Below the pieces are notes generated by a model. The model had not been told where the DNA came from. It ran no database searches and saw only the letters and a list, made by a program, of their open reading frames with translations. A DNA stretch of 8,976 nt from Alphaproteobacteria bacterium. GTDB lineage: Bacteria > Pseudomonadota > Alphaproteobacteria > RF32 > CAG-239. Each line of letters starts with the position of its first letter. The stretch's first letter is position 1. The stretch is from NCBI GenBank assembly GCA_017452115.1, contig JAFTNB010000117.1, positions 1 through 8,976 of the forward strand, in the 5' to 3' direction. The position numbers and the translations under genes are program-made. Shown piece by piece: positions 1-7,005 of this stretch.

Positions 1-570
1 ACCTTCTTGTGCGATAATATGAGTAAAATGAGGCTCTAGATTTTCATTATGTTTATATACATTGTATTTAGTAGTATCTTTTTTGCTAAAAGATTGAATT
101 GTAGAAACAATCACACACAAATTTTGCTCTATGTCCGAAGGTCGGATATTAAATTTTTCATCAATATCAAAAATCTTAACATGTCCACCAAACTGCTCAT
201 CTAATGCTTCGCGATATGGATGGCGGGGATTTTTGAGAGCTTCTGCCGTTTGTTGTCTGATAGTATCAGAGGGGGTAAACCACAAAACAATAGGAAATTC
301 TCTTTCTAACCATACTTCACTTGCAATTTTAATAGCATGAGCTGCAATAATTGTTTTACCACCGCCTGTTGGAACTTTCAAACAAACTCTTGGTGTATTC
401 GGAATTGTTGGATAAACAATATAATCACTCTTAAGATTCCCTAAACGGTGGCGAATTTCAGGATCAGATGTAATATTTTCATATGCCTGCTTATGTCCAT
501 AGATACGAGCATCTTCAAAGAATTTTCGTAAAATATTTAGCGTATTGTTTTGATAGTTCTTCAGTTGCAT
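1..570 (-). CDS. res: Type III restriction enzyme Res subunit, N-terminal 190 aa (cut by window edge)
   Basis: This is the N-terminal part of a superfamily 2 helicase/translocase. In type III restriction-modification it uses ATP to communicate between two recognition sites, and a C-terminal nuclease domain (outside this window) cuts DNA in complex with Mod. Visible motifs are a Walker A PTGGGKT at residues 67-73, WFTPSDTIRQQT (about 97-108, motif Ia region) and VIVSTIQSF (about 163-171). The stretch NPRHPYREALDE is, from memory, typical of this Res-like family. The start is the ATG at 568-570, preceded by AGGAAA at a normal distance, and it overlaps the last 10 bp of the upstream gene, which suggests translational coupling. 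It is the last visible gene of the operon that starts with mod. The DEAD-box and nuclease motifs cannot be checked, so a stand-alone DEAD/DEAH helicase is the alternative, made unlikely by mod upstream. Confidence 0.88.
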   Translation of the reverse strand, partial: MQLKNYQNNTLNILRKFFEDARIYGHKQAYENITSDPEIRHRLGNLKSDYIVYPTIPNTPRVCLKVPTGGGKTIIAAHAIKIASEVWLEREFPIVLWFTPSDTIRQQTAEALKNPRHPYREALDEQFGGHVKIFDIDEKFNIRPSDIEQNLCVIVSTIQSFSKKDTTKYNVYKHNENLEPHFTHIIAQEG

Positions 571-1832
571 TTGTTCTTTTCCTTTCTATCTAGAAAAGTC
601 ATAATTTTTTCTAGAACTTCAATCATATCTTTGGGAATTACAATATTATTATCTGTATCAACAATTTCTTGTTTACTAAAAAATTCTTTTGCTAATTCTA
701 TTTTAAGATCTCGAGCAGTTTTGCTTCCTTCTGGAATTGATTGACATTTTGTTTCTCTCTCAGTTTCCACAAAATCAATATTTTTCAAATATGGATCAAT
801 ATTTGCAATTTTTATTTCAAAGTCACGCAATCTAAGTTCTTGATTTCTTCTTTTACGAGCTTCAATAGCTGTATAAAATGCAGGCAATAATAAAACTAGC
901 GCTATAGGTAAGCGCATTAATACAGTCCACCAAGAAAATTCCCCTTTTCCACACATTTCCACAATTAACGCAACAATCAATACTATAGAAGCGGCACAGA
1001 ATAATCCAAAAGAAACCCAAAATAGTATATTTGCTGCATTTTTTTCTTCCTCAGCATATTTCTTATATTCACCACAAGAAACAACTTCACCAATTAAACC
1101 ATATATCTTATTTATTTCAGTTCTTCGAGTTTCCAGTTCGGATATTATTTCCGTAGTTTGTTTTTCTAAATTTTGATATTTATCATCAAATCTTTTTTGT
1201 ATTTCTTCCTCTGTCGCTCTTACTTGTTCAGAATATCTCTTACCTGCTTCATCCCAATCTTGTACTATGCGGTTTTGCTTAGAATGAAAAGAATTATTAC
1301 GAATATTCTGATCTGATTCAAATCGTTGTTTAAAGTTCTCTACTAATGAATTTAACTCAGTTTCTTTTTCATTGATTTGTTTTTTTAATTCATCTACTTG
1401 TTGTTTTAGAGTTAACACTTCATTTTCTAGACTCTTTTTTTCAGAATTAACTTGAGCAATAACATTTTCATTTTGTCGCTTATAACTATCAATTACCTGA
1501 TTGAGAGATTGTTTTGTTGTCACTTTATTAGCATCAGGTATATACATAAGCTGAGAAATAATATTATCAATTTGCCCAGGAATATTATTAAAACATCCTG
1601 ATGTGGGATTAGAAATATCATTATTTACATAGTTCTGAATATTAGCTAAGTACGAATTAATATTATTTAAATACGAAGGATTACACACCAACGCCCCGAC
1701 ACCGTTTACTCTGTTCTCTAAGATCGGAATAATTGATTTGAGACGCTCATAAATAACCGTATTTTGGTCATTAAGCTGAACTTTTTCTAGTGTTTCTTTT
1801 AATTTGGCTATTGGTGTAATTAAATCTATCAT
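561..1832 (-). CDS. Coiled-coil protein with two C-terminal-half membrane helices, embedded in the RM operon
   Basis: I do not recognise a named family for this 423-aa protein. Residues 1-100 form a mixed N-terminal region. Residues about 107-245 are a long, charged heptad-like coiled coil rich in Q, E and K. Two hydrophobic segments follow at about 268-293 and 302-323, separated by a short loop containing CGKGEFSW. A basic stretch, ARKRRNQ, comes directly after the second helix and suggests a cytosolic C-terminus. The last 100 residues are soluble and charged. There is no signal peptide. The shape is a membrane hairpin anchor with large cytosolic parts on both sides. The gene starts 2 bp after the AbiTii-like gene, behind a modest GGGA ribosome site, and overlaps res by 10 bp, so it should be co-expressed with the RM genes. 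A role as a membrane effector or anchor in defence is inferred from context only. Confidence 0.85.
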   Translation of the reverse strand: MIDLITPIAKLKETLEKVQLNDQNTVIYERLKSIIPILENRVNGVGALVCNPSYLNNINSYLANIQNYVNNDISNPTSGCFNNIPGQIDNIISQLMYIPDANKVTTKQSLNQVIDSYKRQNENVIAQVNSEKKSLENEVLTLKQQVDELKKQINEKETELNSLVENFKQRFESDQNIRNNSFHSKQNRIVQDWDEAGKRYSEQVRATEEEIQKRFDDKYQNLEKQTTEIISELETRRTEINKIYGLIGEVVSCGEYKKYAEEEKNAANILFWVSFGLFCAASIVLIVALIVEMCGKGEFSWWTVLMRLPIALVLLLPAFYTAIEARKRRNQELRLRDFEIKIANIDPYLKNIDFVETERETKCQSIPEGSKTARDLKIELAKEFFSKQEIVDTDNNIVIPKDMIEVLEKIMTFLDRKEKNKCN

Positions 1833-1834
1833 TT

Positions 1835-2716
1835 CTAAAATCCCAAAAGTTTTAAAGAATAAATAATTCCTTGTCCGAAAGCACTTCCTACGGCATTTTC
1901 TAAAATATTTTTGATCGATTGCAGTAATGGTCCTATTGAAGATTTATCCGAAAACCCACTCTTAATTTGAATATCCAACTTTTGTAATTCAGCTTCCAAC
2001 AAAGAAAGTTTTTCTTCATCTAGTCCTAGCTTAGTCACGTTATCAGATATTAACTCGTACAGTTCTTTTACTTGTTCTATATCCAAACCATTATTTTGTG
2101 TTTGAGTAGAATTTTCCGTGGCTGTCTGATTCATAAAATTACCACCAGACACATTAAATATTTGCTTTATTCCCATGGGCCTAACTTTTTCCTTTTCAGC
2201 TTGTGTGAAATTGCTGTTATTGCCTTCAATACCTACATCCTCTAATTTTGCAATGTATGCCATTAAAAGACTTTTGGCACCACTAATAATATTGGCCAAC
2301 TTGCGTCGTGGAAATACGTTAACTAAACTGTTACATCCTGTTATTCCATACTTAACTATCAAGTCCGTAGTTAATTGTACTTGGAACTCTGCATAAACGG
2401 TTTTATCTAACATATCTTCAATTTCAAAAATTGTTTTACCATAAGGAACAACTGATAATTCCTGTTCAGCTTGTTTGGAATGAAAGTTAACGACATTCCA
2501 ACCATAAAAAGGATTTAAAGCTTTGCAATATCCCTGAATCATACGATATTGCGGAAGTTCATCATAAAAACTATAGCCTTGAGTTTCTTTATCTAACCAT
2601 TCTTTTAAATCTAGTAAATTTAATTTCACGGCAGGAATATATGCTTTACGAAGAATTATTGATAATTTAATATTATCGTTTAATAAATCTTCCTGAATTT
2701 CTTGTATAATTCCCAT
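1835..2716 (-). CDS. AbiTii-domain protein (putative abortive-infection component)
   Basis: The 293-aa product has an N-terminal domain (about 1-165) that resembles the AbiTii family of predicted phage-conflict proteins. The pattern is a first helix IQEIQEDLLND, then LSIILRKAYIPAVKL, then LKEWLDKETQGY and the DELPQYRMIQG segment. A low-complexity linker rich in N, Q and T (about 188-210) leads to a helical C-terminal domain (about 211-293) with the pattern LLQSIKNILENAVGSAFGQGI, which I recall as common at the C-termini of similar defence-associated proteins. The biochemical activity of AbiTii is not established to my knowledge. The gene starts 2 bp after the mod stop codon, with GAGG 5 nt before the ATG, and is followed 2 bp later by the membrane protein gene. 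Family assignment is by pattern memory, not by search. Confidence 0.8.
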   Translation of the reverse strand: MGIIQEIQEDLLNDNIKLSIILRKAYIPAVKLNLLDLKEWLDKETQGYSFYDELPQYRMIQGYCKALNPFYGWNVVNFHSKQAEQELSVVPYGKTIFEIEDMLDKTVYAEFQVQLTTDLIVKYGITGCNSLVNVFPRRKLANIISGAKSLLMAYIAKLEDVGIEGNNSNFTQAEKEKVRPMGIKQIFNVSGGNFMNQTATENSTQTQNNGLDIEQVKELYELISDNVTKLGLDEEKLSLLEAELQKLDIQIKSGFSDKSSIGPLLQSIKNILENAVGSAFGQGIIYSLKLLGF

Positions 2717-2718
2717 AA

Positions 2719-4266
2719 CTACCTCGCTTTGATATCATAAGGTGTTTGTTTGAATTCTATATTTAAGCTTTTTAGGCGAGTTTGCGAAATACGGGAGCTT
2801 TCCCCATAAATAACCAGTTTTTCGTATGGTTGATGTTGCATATCATCTAAAATCACATTTAAGGTTTTATTTGTTAAAACATTGCCACCATCAACACGCT
2901 TATCTCTCAAAATACCATTATAAAGCAAAGCATATGAAACATTATCATGTGTGCCGAGGTATGTGGACTTTATTTCAGGCTTGTTAAATGGTGTTTTCGT
3001 TTCTGTAAACCAGATATGAGCAGAAAGATTATCAAAACTTATATTTTCGTTTATATTACCTTCTGCATCAAAAATCTCATTTCCTAATCTGTAAAAGCGG
3101 AAACCACCGCCACCTTGCCAATTAATTGCTTTAGAAATACCACCTTGTTCACCACCAACAACAGCTTTTAATCTTGGAACACAATGTGTTACTGCATGAT
3201 TTCCCATTTCTATCCCAATATAACGACGTCCCATTTTATGAGCCACTGCCGCAGTTGTTCCAGAGCCTAGGAAAGAATCCAGTACAAGATCATTTTCTTG
3301 GGTTGCAAGATGCAAAATACGATGAATTAACCGTTCAGGCTTAGGAGTAGTAAATACTTCGGATTGATTAAACTTTTTGACCTCTAATTTAGCTTCTTGA
3401 TTATCTCCCACTTCATCTCTATACCATATTGTTATAGGGACAAAACCTTGTTTTACTTCTGAAAGAAATTTTTTATATCTAGGAGCATTATTGCCTTTTT
3501 CTCCAAACCAGATTCTATTTTCAGATATTAGTTCTGTAAAACGCTCTTTACTACACATCCAACTACGACCTTTAGGAGGCCATATTTCTTTCCCTGATGG
3601 TGTCATTATGGGATAAATACAATTTTCACTAGGTGTTTTTACATGACAAGGATTTGAAGCCCATACACCCCTATAATCATTATCAGGATTAGTATAATTA
3701 TTTTTGCTATTTTCACTTCTTTGTAATAAGTTAGGCCTCCATATTTCCTTATTTTTTGCATAACATAAAATGTGATCATGATTATCACTAAACCATTTTG
3801 CATCATTAGCTCTAGTATGCTTTTTTTGCCATATACAGTTTGCAACAAAATTGTTTCGCCCAAATACTTCATCACACAAAACTTTTAAATAATGACATTC
3901 ATCATCATCAATTGAAATCCAAATAGAAGCATTTTCATTCATAAATTCTTTTAACAATTCTAATCTTGGCTGCATCATTGAAAGCCAAGTTGAATGCTCT
4001 AAATTATCATCATATTGCAGTTTCTTACCATCTGTTGTAAATCTCGAACCAGTATTATATGGTGGATCAATATAAATACATTTAACCTGACCAGCATAAA
4101 AAGGTAACAAAGCCTTTAATGCCTCAAGGTTATCACCTTGAACAATCATATTTTCTGTATTTTTATCACCATAACCAAGCTCCGGAACCTCTTCCAATAA
4201 GCGATATGGTGTCTTTACAGCCGTTTTAAGTGCTTCATCTCTTCCTAACCAGTTCAAAATAGGCAT
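2719..4266 (-). CDS. mod: Type III restriction-modification DNA methyltransferase (Mod)
   Basis: This is a 515-aa S-adenosylmethionine-dependent adenine (N6) methyltransferase that also supplies sequence recognition to the Mod-Res complex. The catalytic motif IV DPPYNTG is at residues 67-73 and comes before the cofactor-binding motif I DSFLGSGTT at 330-338, the beta-class order of type III Mods. KPERLI (309-314) and YIGIEM (349-354) are further expected motifs. The region of about 140-300 between them should hold the target recognition domain. The N-terminus (LNWLGRDEA, then MIVQGDNLEAL) is family-typical. The length is somewhat short compared with EcoP15I-type Mods but within range, and the frame is intact. 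The ATG has AGGAG 7 nt upstream and a TATAAT promoter candidate about 30 bp upstream. It is the first gene of the four-gene operon. Confidence 0.95.
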   Translation of the reverse strand: MPILNWLGRDEALKTAVKTPYRLLEEVPELGYGDKNTENMIVQGDNLEALKALLPFYAGQVKCIYIDPPYNTGSRFTTDGKKLQYDDNLEHSTWLSMMQPRLELLKEFMNENASIWISIDDDECHYLKVLCDEVFGRNNFVANCIWQKKHTRANDAKWFSDNHDHILCYAKNKEIWRPNLLQRSENSKNNYTNPDNDYRGVWASNPCHVKTPSENCIYPIMTPSGKEIWPPKGRSWMCSKERFTELISENRIWFGEKGNNAPRYKKFLSEVKQGFVPITIWYRDEVGDNQEAKLEVKKFNQSEVFTTPKPERLIHRILHLATQENDLVLDSFLGSGTTAAVAHKMGRRYIGIEMGNHAVTHCVPRLKAVVGGEQGGISKAINWQGGGGFRFYRLGNEIFDAEGNINENISFDNLSAHIWFTETKTPFNKPEIKSTYLGTHDNVSYALLYNGILRDKRVDGGNVLTNKTLNVILDDMQHQPYEKLVIYGESSRISQTRLKSLNIEFKQTPYDIKAR

Positions 4267-4273
4267 TATAAAA

Positions 4274-4278
4274 CTCCT
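4274..4278 (-). promoter_or_regulatory. Ribosome binding site of mod
   Basis: AGGAG on the minus strand lies 7 nt before the mod ATG (4264-4266). It is the strongest ribosome site in the operon and confirms the mod start. Confidence 0.75.
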
Positions 4279-4296
4279 AATAACACATTTTGAAAA

Positions 4297-4324
4297 ATTA
4301 TAGGTTAAATTGAAGATGATTCAA
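4297..4324 (-). promoter_or_regulatory. Promoter candidate for the mod operon
   Basis: On the minus strand, TTGAAT (4319-4324) and a perfect TATAAT (4297-4302) are separated by 16 bp. Transcription would begin near 4290, giving a leader of about 25 nt that contains the AGGAG site. The region 4267-4381 lacks a hairpin with a T-run, so read-through from the upstream same-strand gene is also possible. Confidence 0.55.
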
Positions 4325-4381
4325 GTCTTTACTGTCCTTAACCACAAATTATTTGATTAGTATTGCAAAGTTATATTTTTA

Positions 4382-5503
4382 TTACTTCCCCATCATCTCT
4401 TTCGCCAGTTTGTTAACCAAAGCCATGTCGCGGCTTTTGTAGGCTTCAAGGAGGGGAACATAGTAGCAGCTCCTTTTGCCTTCGCCGCGGTAGGGAATTC
4501 GTTGGACACCTCCGGCTTTGTCTTCTTTACGCATGGCGAGCAGTGTTGTGTAGGAAATGCCCAAGATTGCAGCGGCCTGTTTAATGCTCACCCAGTTGGA
4601 TTTGATAGCAATTTCCAGTTTATCCTTATCTATTTTCTGTTCCACGGCTTCCGCACCGATATTTTGCTCATAAAACTTAGCTTCTTTACCATATCCGTTG
4701 ATGTTCAGGGCATTAAGAAAACTCTTAAATCCGTCTTTTGCCGGTTTGGAGATAAATGGTGCAAAGCTTAAATTCTGAATTTTGACATCTTTTTCGATTT
4801 TCGTATCCTTAAAGCTGATTTCGCGGAAGAATGTCAGATATTCCAGAATACTCTTAGTCGGGATAACGCCGCCGTCAAAATTTACGGAACCCTTGAAAGT
4901 CGTGTTTCTGATTTCAAGGTGATATAAGCCAAACTCCGCCGTATTGTTAAAATTCTTCATATTTAAACAGCTGTTCTCATTAAACAGACAACGATCAATC
5001 TCTACCGGAATGCGTGCGTGTATGTCGTCAAAGTTCAGCTTGCCGTTAAAGACACAATTGTTAAATTCAATAGGTGCATCCGGTTTGTCGTTACGAATGC
5101 AGACGTTGTAATTTTCTTCAAACACACAATCATAAAAACCGACACCGGCCGGCGGAATATCAATTCCGTCATTAACTCCAAATCGACAGTTAATGAAATA
5201 TAGTGTACTGATATAAGGCGAACTCGTTGCACCAAACAAAGCTCCGGCAGATTGCACATCACCAAAATCAAATCCTTTGAAACAAATCCCGATGAGGCTG
5301 CCTTGCAAAAAGACCTTAATATTTTTCAGTTTGCGAGGAAGGGGAACTTTTTCGGCATCCGGAAGCAGATTGTTAATCGCCGGCACAATATCGTTCGCAA
5401 AATTATAATCATAGGGAATATATTCTTTTCCTTCCTCAGAGATGTATTTTGCCGCTTCACCTTTGGATTGGAAAAGTCCTTGATTGAAGTTAAAATGTGC
5501 CAT
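4382..5503 (-). CDS. Pentapeptide-like beta-helix protein with C-terminal helix-turn-helix
   Basis: The 373-aa product has three parts. Residues 1-60 are a non-repeat cap. Residues about 62-246 hold recurring units of roughly 20 residues such as LYFINCRF, VGFYDCVF, IEFNNCVF, VEIDRCLF and LEIRNTTF, the look of a right-handed beta-helix related to pentapeptide repeats, often with Cys before the last hydrophobic residue. Residues about 303-370 hold a helix-turn-helix (VSIKQAAAILGISYTTLLAMRKE) followed by a basic wing and a CYYVPLLEAYKSR segment, as in excisionase/MerR-type HTH_17 domains. The start at 5501-5503 is preferred because GAGG lies 6 nt before it. An in-frame ATG 12 nt upstream (5513-5515), with AGGA only 4 nt away, would add four residues. 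The gene looks less AT-rich than the adjacent RM operon. The function is unknown: a DNA-binding regulator, a DNA-mimic-like protein or a silenced mobile-element gene are all possible. Confidence 0.82.
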   Translation of the reverse strand: MAHFNFNQGLFQSKGEAAKYISEEGKEYIPYDYNFANDIVPAINNLLPDAEKVPLPRKLKNIKVFLQGSLIGICFKGFDFGDVQSAGALFGATSSPYISTLYFINCRFGVNDGIDIPPAGVGFYDCVFEENYNVCIRNDKPDAPIEFNNCVFNGKLNFDDIHARIPVEIDRCLFNENSCLNMKNFNNTAEFGLYHLEIRNTTFKGSVNFDGGVIPTKSILEYLTFFREISFKDTKIEKDVKIQNLSFAPFISKPAKDGFKSFLNALNINGYGKEAKFYEQNIGAEAVEQKIDKDKLEIAIKSNWVSIKQAAAILGISYTTLLAMRKEDKAGGVQRIPYRGEGKRSCYYVPLLEAYKSRDMALVNKLAKEMMGK

Positions 5504-5573
5504 GGCGTTCCTCATAAAATCCTACTTTATTGTGATAAGCTTAACCGCAAACAAGTTTAATTTCACTTAAAAA

Positions 5574-5603
5574 ATTCTTCGGATTTTGCGATTCTGTTGT
5601 CAA
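5574..5603 (-). promoter_or_regulatory. Promoter candidate for the beta-helix/HTH gene
   Basis: A perfect TTGACA (5598-5603, minus strand) is followed after 18 bp by AAGAAT (5574-5579), which matches the -10 consensus at four of six positions. The implied leader is about 60 nt. The -35 is strong and the -10 is weak. Confidence 0.4.
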
Positions 5604-5725
5604 ATAGTGCAAAATATTCGGTTTTATGAAAAATCTTCCAAAACTTTTTACCTTCTTATATCTACAGACATCTATTTAAATACATTTAAAACCGCCTCTT
5701 GCAAAAATCATTGAAAAACAATCTG

Positions 5726-5755
5726 TTGACTTTCATTTTCTGTTTCACTCATACT
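5726..5755 (+). promoter_or_regulatory. Promoter candidate for the small-gene cluster
   Basis: TTGACT (5726-5731) is followed after 18 bp by CATACT (5750-5755). Transcription would start near 5762, about 50 nt before the 35-aa ORF. Confidence 0.45.
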
Positions 5756-5810
5756 GTTCTTGTCCGGCAACGATGCCATGTTTTAACAATTAAACAGAAA
5801 GGAAATAAAA

Positions 5811-5918
5811 ATGACCGTACTAGCTTATATCATAGCTTCAATCATAAGAGGTTACCGCTTCAAAAAAGAAGCCAAACGCTTGGAAAATATTGTCAAGGCT
5901 GCTCGCTTTGCATACTAG
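5811..5918 (+). CDS. Small 35-aa peptide, hydrophobic N-terminus and basic C-terminus
   Basis: The ATG at 5811 follows AAGGA with 7 nt spacing and the frame ends in TAG at 5916-5918. The peptide starts with a short hydrophobic stretch (VLAYIIASII, residues 3-12) and continues as a basic, amphipathic-looking helix (RGYRFKKEAKRLENIVKAARFAY). The stop codon shares bases with the AGGAG site of the next gene, so the two are probably translated together. I do not recognise the peptide. It could be a small membrane peptide, a toxin-like peptide or a leader ORF. The ribosome site, spacing and coupling support translation, but length alone gives little statistical weight. Confidence 0.5.
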   Translation: MTVLAYIIASIIRGYRFKKEAKRLENIVKAARFAY

Positions 5919-5921
5919 GAG
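5917..5921 (+). promoter_or_regulatory. Ribosome binding site that fixes the start at 5929
   Basis: AGGAG overlaps the TAG stop of the 35-aa ORF and lies 7 nt before ATG 5929-5931. The upstream in-frame ATG at 5890 has no comparable site and lies inside the small ORF, so 5929 is the likelier start. Confidence 0.7.
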
Positions 5922-5928
5922 AAAACTC

Positions 5929-6366
5929 ATGCATTATCAACTTGTAGCAAAGGCTGCAGACTTTGCACCGGAAGAGCTCAAAGACAAAATGCTCGGGTTT
6001 ATGCCGGTATCTGGAGAGCGTGTTCATCAATTCGGGGACTGGAAATTGTCAGAACATGACGATTTTGCGGCGTTTTGTAAGGCCGAAGGGCTTTGCGAGA
6101 AAGATTATGGAAACTTAGACGAGCAGGATGGTATTTTGCGACAACATGGTTTTGCTTATGGTAGAGATTTCAAAATATATGAAAAGACATCTGTTCACTT
6201 TGATAGCTTTGAATTCAAAGAAATAAAACACTACAAAGATGTTATTTCCAGCCCGCAAGGGGTATATGCCTATATTTCTTCTGCCGGACAATTCTATTAT
6301 GTGACTGATGTTCGCTGTCCGTTTGAACCCGATGATGTGGTTTGTGTAATGGACTGCCATAACTAA
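5929..6366 (+). CDS. Hypothetical protein, 145 aa
   Basis: This is an unrecognised soluble, acidic protein with no signal peptide or membrane segment. Its sequence is rich in aromatic residues and has scattered cysteines (for example FCKAEGLCEKDY at about 48-59 and CVMDCHN at the very C-terminus) that do not form an obvious zinc site. The second half looks beta-rich (GVYAYISS, GQFYYVTDVRCPF). The start is fixed by an AGGAG site. It sits between a 35-aa ORF and a 168-aa unknown gene on the same strand, upstream of a recombinase, which suggests mobile-element cargo. No function can be given. Confidence 0.72.
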   Translation: MHYQLVAKAADFAPEELKDKMLGFMPVSGERVHQFGDWKLSEHDDFAAFCKAEGLCEKDYGNLDEQDGILRQHGFAYGRDFKIYEKTSVHFDSFEFKEIKHYKDVISSPQGVYAYISSAGQFYYVTDVRCPFEPDDVVCVMDCHN

Positions 6367-6488
6367 CTGATTTTCAAGTAAAAGCAAACGTTTTAACCCC
6401 AAATGGCTCGCAGGTAACACCTGTTTGTCATACAGAATTATTATGCTCTTTTTTTTAACAAATAACCTAATTTTGAAAGGAAAATGAA

Positions 6489-6995
6489 ATGAAAAACTTT
6501 TTAGAAAAATATAACGCCTCCAAGATTGAAACCTCACAAGATGAAGGCAAATTGACTTTGGAAACGGCCAAAGAGCGTATTTTGAAGCTTTTGACCGAGA
6601 ATATGAAAAATTTCAAGGAGAACAATTGGAATTTGCAAAACCGGATGAACAAGCTGATTATTGATACGGATAAGAAATCACTCTTTACGCTTCGTTTGGG
6701 CGGTAAAAGGATTATCCGCTATTCGCTCGATTTATTGGATGATATGCAAAAGCTCAATTTTTTAGCGGATTTCTATACCAGTGTTGCCAATAATGAATTT
6801 GATGATGATATTGTCAATTTCTTGGCCAAAGAAGTAGAAAAGGCCTCCGAACGCAAAAAGGAAGCCAACGAACGCCGGAAAATCAAGAAAAAAGAAGATA
6901 AAGAGCGCAAGTTGAAAGAAGCTCGCGAACGGACGATTGTGGCAGCTCAGCCGTTGGTAAGCGATCAGATATCGCAAGTTCTGCAAGCCTTGTAA
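6489..6995 (+). CDS. Hypothetical protein, 168 aa, with a highly charged helical C-terminal region
   Basis: This protein is unrecognised. Residues 1-110 appear to form a mixed fold containing SLFTLRLGGKRIIRYSL (about 64-80) and a DDMQKLNFLADFYTSV helix. Residues about 113-148 are an extremely charged Lys/Arg/Glu helix (KKEANERRKIKKKEDKER) that could be a coiled coil or a nucleic-acid-binding arm. The last 20 residues are uncharged and helix-like. The ATG follows AAAGGA with about 8 nt spacing. The upstream gap of 122 bp holds a small CAGGT/ACCTG hairpin and a T-run, but no clear terminator. The gene is co-directional with the recombinase module downstream, which starts about 110 bp further on. 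Confidence 0.75.
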   Translation: MKNFLEKYNASKIETSQDEGKLTLETAKERILKLLTENMKNFKENNWNLQNRMNKLIIDTDKKSLFTLRLGGKRIIRYSLDLLDDMQKLNFLADFYTSVANNEFDDDIVNFLAKEVEKASERKKEANERRKIKKKEDKERKLKEARERTIVAAQPLVSDQISQVLQAL

Positions 6996-7005
6996 GTGTT
7001 TTTTA

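Larger units (their letters stand above)
5504..5810. other. Divergent intergenic region
   Basis: About 300 bp without a convincing gene separates the leftward beta-helix/HTH gene from the rightward small-gene cluster. It is AT-rich and holds one promoter candidate on each strand. It also holds two near-identical 10-mers (TCTATTTAAA at 5671-5680 and TACATTTAAA at 5681-5690), and a small GGCA/TGCC hairpin at 5766-5777 in the presumed leader of the rightward genes. An open frame at 5699-5947 crosses the region but has no ribosome site and overlaps better-supported genes. Confidence 0.6.

Noticed and set aside
3821..3827. T7 run in mod as a phase-variation tract
   Set aside because: Phase-variable mod genes carry long simple repeats; seven T in two Lys codons is ordinary in AT-rich DNA and the frame is intact.
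3639..3875. 78-aa open frame inside mod
   Set aside because: It is another frame of an intact, well-conserved methyltransferase and has no ribosome site.
5890..5928. Upstream in-frame start for the 145-aa gene
   Set aside because: It lies inside the 35-aa ORF without a ribosome site, while AGGAG lies at ideal spacing before 5929.
5699..5947. 82-aa open frame across the divergent intergenic region
   Set aside because: It has no ribosome site, covers the -35/-10 candidate at 5726-5755, and overlaps the better-supported 35-aa ORF in another frame.
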